A stretch of DNA of 8,249 bases from Candidatus Rifleibacteriota bacterium. Lineage in GTDB: Bacteria > Riflebacteria > Ozemobacteria > Ozemobacterales > Ozemobacteraceae. The DNA lies in contig JAKJFO010000174.1 in NCBI GenBank assembly GCA_022704885.1, positions 1-8,249 on the forward strand. Reading direction: 5' to 3'. This document shows positions 7,906 to 8,249 of the stretch, piece after piece. Every line of letters starts with the position of its first letter. Within the stretch, counting starts at the first letter, position 1. Both the position numbers and the translations under genes were made by a program. The notes below the pieces were generated by a model that saw only the letters and a list, made by a program, of their open reading frames with translations, was not told where the DNA came from and did no database searches.

Positions 7906-7978
7906 CAGAATCCACAAATTACACAGATCCCATGCGCGTCATTCTGCGCGGAGCGTAGCGCAGTCGCAGAATCCACAA
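7906..7978. repeat. Intergenic repeat element bounded by a 12-bp direct repeat
   Basis: CAGAATCCACAA occurs at 7906-7917 and 7967-7978, a 61-bp period. Between the copies lies a palindrome: ATTCTGCG (7941-7948) pairs with CGCAGAAT (7965-7972), and inside it CTGCGC (7944-7949) can instead pair with GCGCAG (7958-7963) around an 8-base loop. The two stems share bases and exclude each other. The sequence resembles the widespread CATTCTGAGCG...GAATCC type of dispersed intergenic repeat, as I remember it, suggesting a REP- or MITE-like element. It begins about 20 bp after the SNF2 stop, so its RNA hairpin may also protect or end that transcript. Confidence 0.55.
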
Positions 7979-7989
7979 GCGTTTGCGAG

Positions 7990-8024
7990 CTTAATAATAC
8001 TTAAGGAAACACCTCTTTTTTTTT
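7990..8024 (+). terminator. Weak candidate terminator: AT-rich stem and T-run
   Basis: CTTAA (7990-7994) and TTAAG (8001-8005) form a 5-bp AT-only stem, followed 10 bases later by nine consecutive T (8016-8024). The stem is weak and too far from the T-run for a classic intrinsic terminator. The stronger palindrome at 7941-7972 has no T-run directly after it. Termination of the SNF2 transcript somewhere here is likely, but the exact site is unclear. Confidence 0.25.
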
Positions 8025-8044
8025 GCTGGTGACTCTGCGATAAT

Positions 8045-8072
8045 TTGGCTGTGCAAAGTTGATTGCTATACC
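8045..8072 (+). promoter_or_regulatory. Candidate extended -10 promoter for the zinc-ribbon gene
   Basis: TTGGCT (8045-8050) is followed after 16 bp by TATACC (8067-8072). A TG dinucleotide (8064-8065) one base before the -10 makes an extended -10 element, which can offset the modest -35. Transcription would begin near 8079, shortly before AGAGG (8082-8086) and the ATG at 8095. GATAAT (8039-8044) is an alternative -10 but has no good -35. Confidence 0.35.
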
Positions 8073-8094
8073 TGTGTGAAAAGAGGTTTATGAT

Positions 8095-8249
8095 ATGAAG
8101 AGATTGTTATTAGTTCTGGGTCTGCTGTTGTTAAGTATTGCCGCGCCAGTTTTTGCGGCTTTCTGCCATCATTGTGGTAAACAGATGCCGGACGCCGCCA
8201 ACTTCTGCCCGGCCTGCGGAACCGCTGCCGCCGGCTCATTCGAGAGTGC
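8095..8249 (+). CDS. Exported zinc-ribbon protein, 3' end outside the window
   Basis: An ATG at 8095 with AGAGG (8082-8086) eight bases upstream opens a frame that is still open at the right edge, giving 51 complete codons. Residues 1-21 form a clear signal peptide: MKR, a Leu-rich core (LLLVLGLLLLSIAAP) and a VFA|A cleavage site. It is followed at once by a compact zinc ribbon with two Cys-X2-Cys knuckles, CHHC (24-27) and CPACG (38-42), spaced as in the small zinc-ribbon domains usually found at the ends of cytoplasmic or membrane proteins. It then turns Ala/Gly-rich, perhaps a linker to a domain beyond the window. The hydrophobic segment could instead be an uncleaved membrane anchor with the ribbon outside. 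The function is unknown. Being exported, the ribbon might bind zinc or form disulfides, depending on the redox state. Confidence 0.8.
   Translation, partial: MKRLLLVLGLLLLSIAAPVFAAFCHHCGKQMPDAANFCPACGTAAAGSFES

Noticed and set aside
7611..7976. 121-codon - strand frame over the SNF2 end and the intergenic repeat
   Set aside because: It is antisense to motifs V-VI of the SNF2 motor and begins inside the repeat element. Nothing suggests a real protein.
8090..8098. ATG at 8090 just before the zinc-ribbon gene
   Set aside because: It reads ATG ATA TGA, a two-codon frame. The ATG at 8095 with AGAGG eight bases upstream gives a clear signal peptide instead.

Overview
The window comes from a bacterial chromosome with moderately GC-rich DNA and compact, one-directional gene order. 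All five supported genes lie on the + strand. Shine-Dalgarno-like sites, alternative TTG and GTG starts, and 4-bp stop/start overlaps are all bacterial habits. A substrate-binding protein with a signal peptide is compatible with either envelope type. I cannot name a phylum from this sequence. There is no phage, transposase, integrase, CRISPR array, rRNA or tRNA.

Layout. (1) The 3' end of an alanine-rich, helical protein of unknown function runs in from the left edge to 671. (2) After a 53-bp gap comes a tight three-gene ABC importer operon of the iron-siderophore/heme/cobalamin class (725-3656): exported substrate-binding protein, FecCD/BtuC-type permease, and FecE/BtuD-type ATPase. The two gene junctions are TTGA and GTGA overlaps, so the subunits are probably translationally coupled. 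The exact substrate cannot be read from the sequence. (3) A 57-bp gap holds a short hairpin, a good sigma70-type promoter and a small dyad at the predicted transcription start. (4) A very large SNF2-family ATPase follows (best start 3714, end 7886, 1390 residues). It has a long N-terminal extension, a family-specific middle region and a complete C-terminal motor. (5) A 208-bp intergenic region contains a repeat/palindrome element that looks like a dispersed intergenic repeat, a T-run and a candidate extended -10 promoter. (6) The 5' end of a gene for an exported zinc-ribbon protein starts at 8095 and is cut by the right edge.

How the parts relate. Only the ABC genes clearly form one functional unit: capture of a metal chelate outside the membrane, passage through the permease, and ATP hydrolysis in the cytoplasm. 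The SNF2 gene has its own promoter and no visible functional link to the importer. I found no convincing new multi-gene system. The most unusual items are an internal duplication in the binding protein, a secreted zinc ribbon, and the intergenic repeat element.
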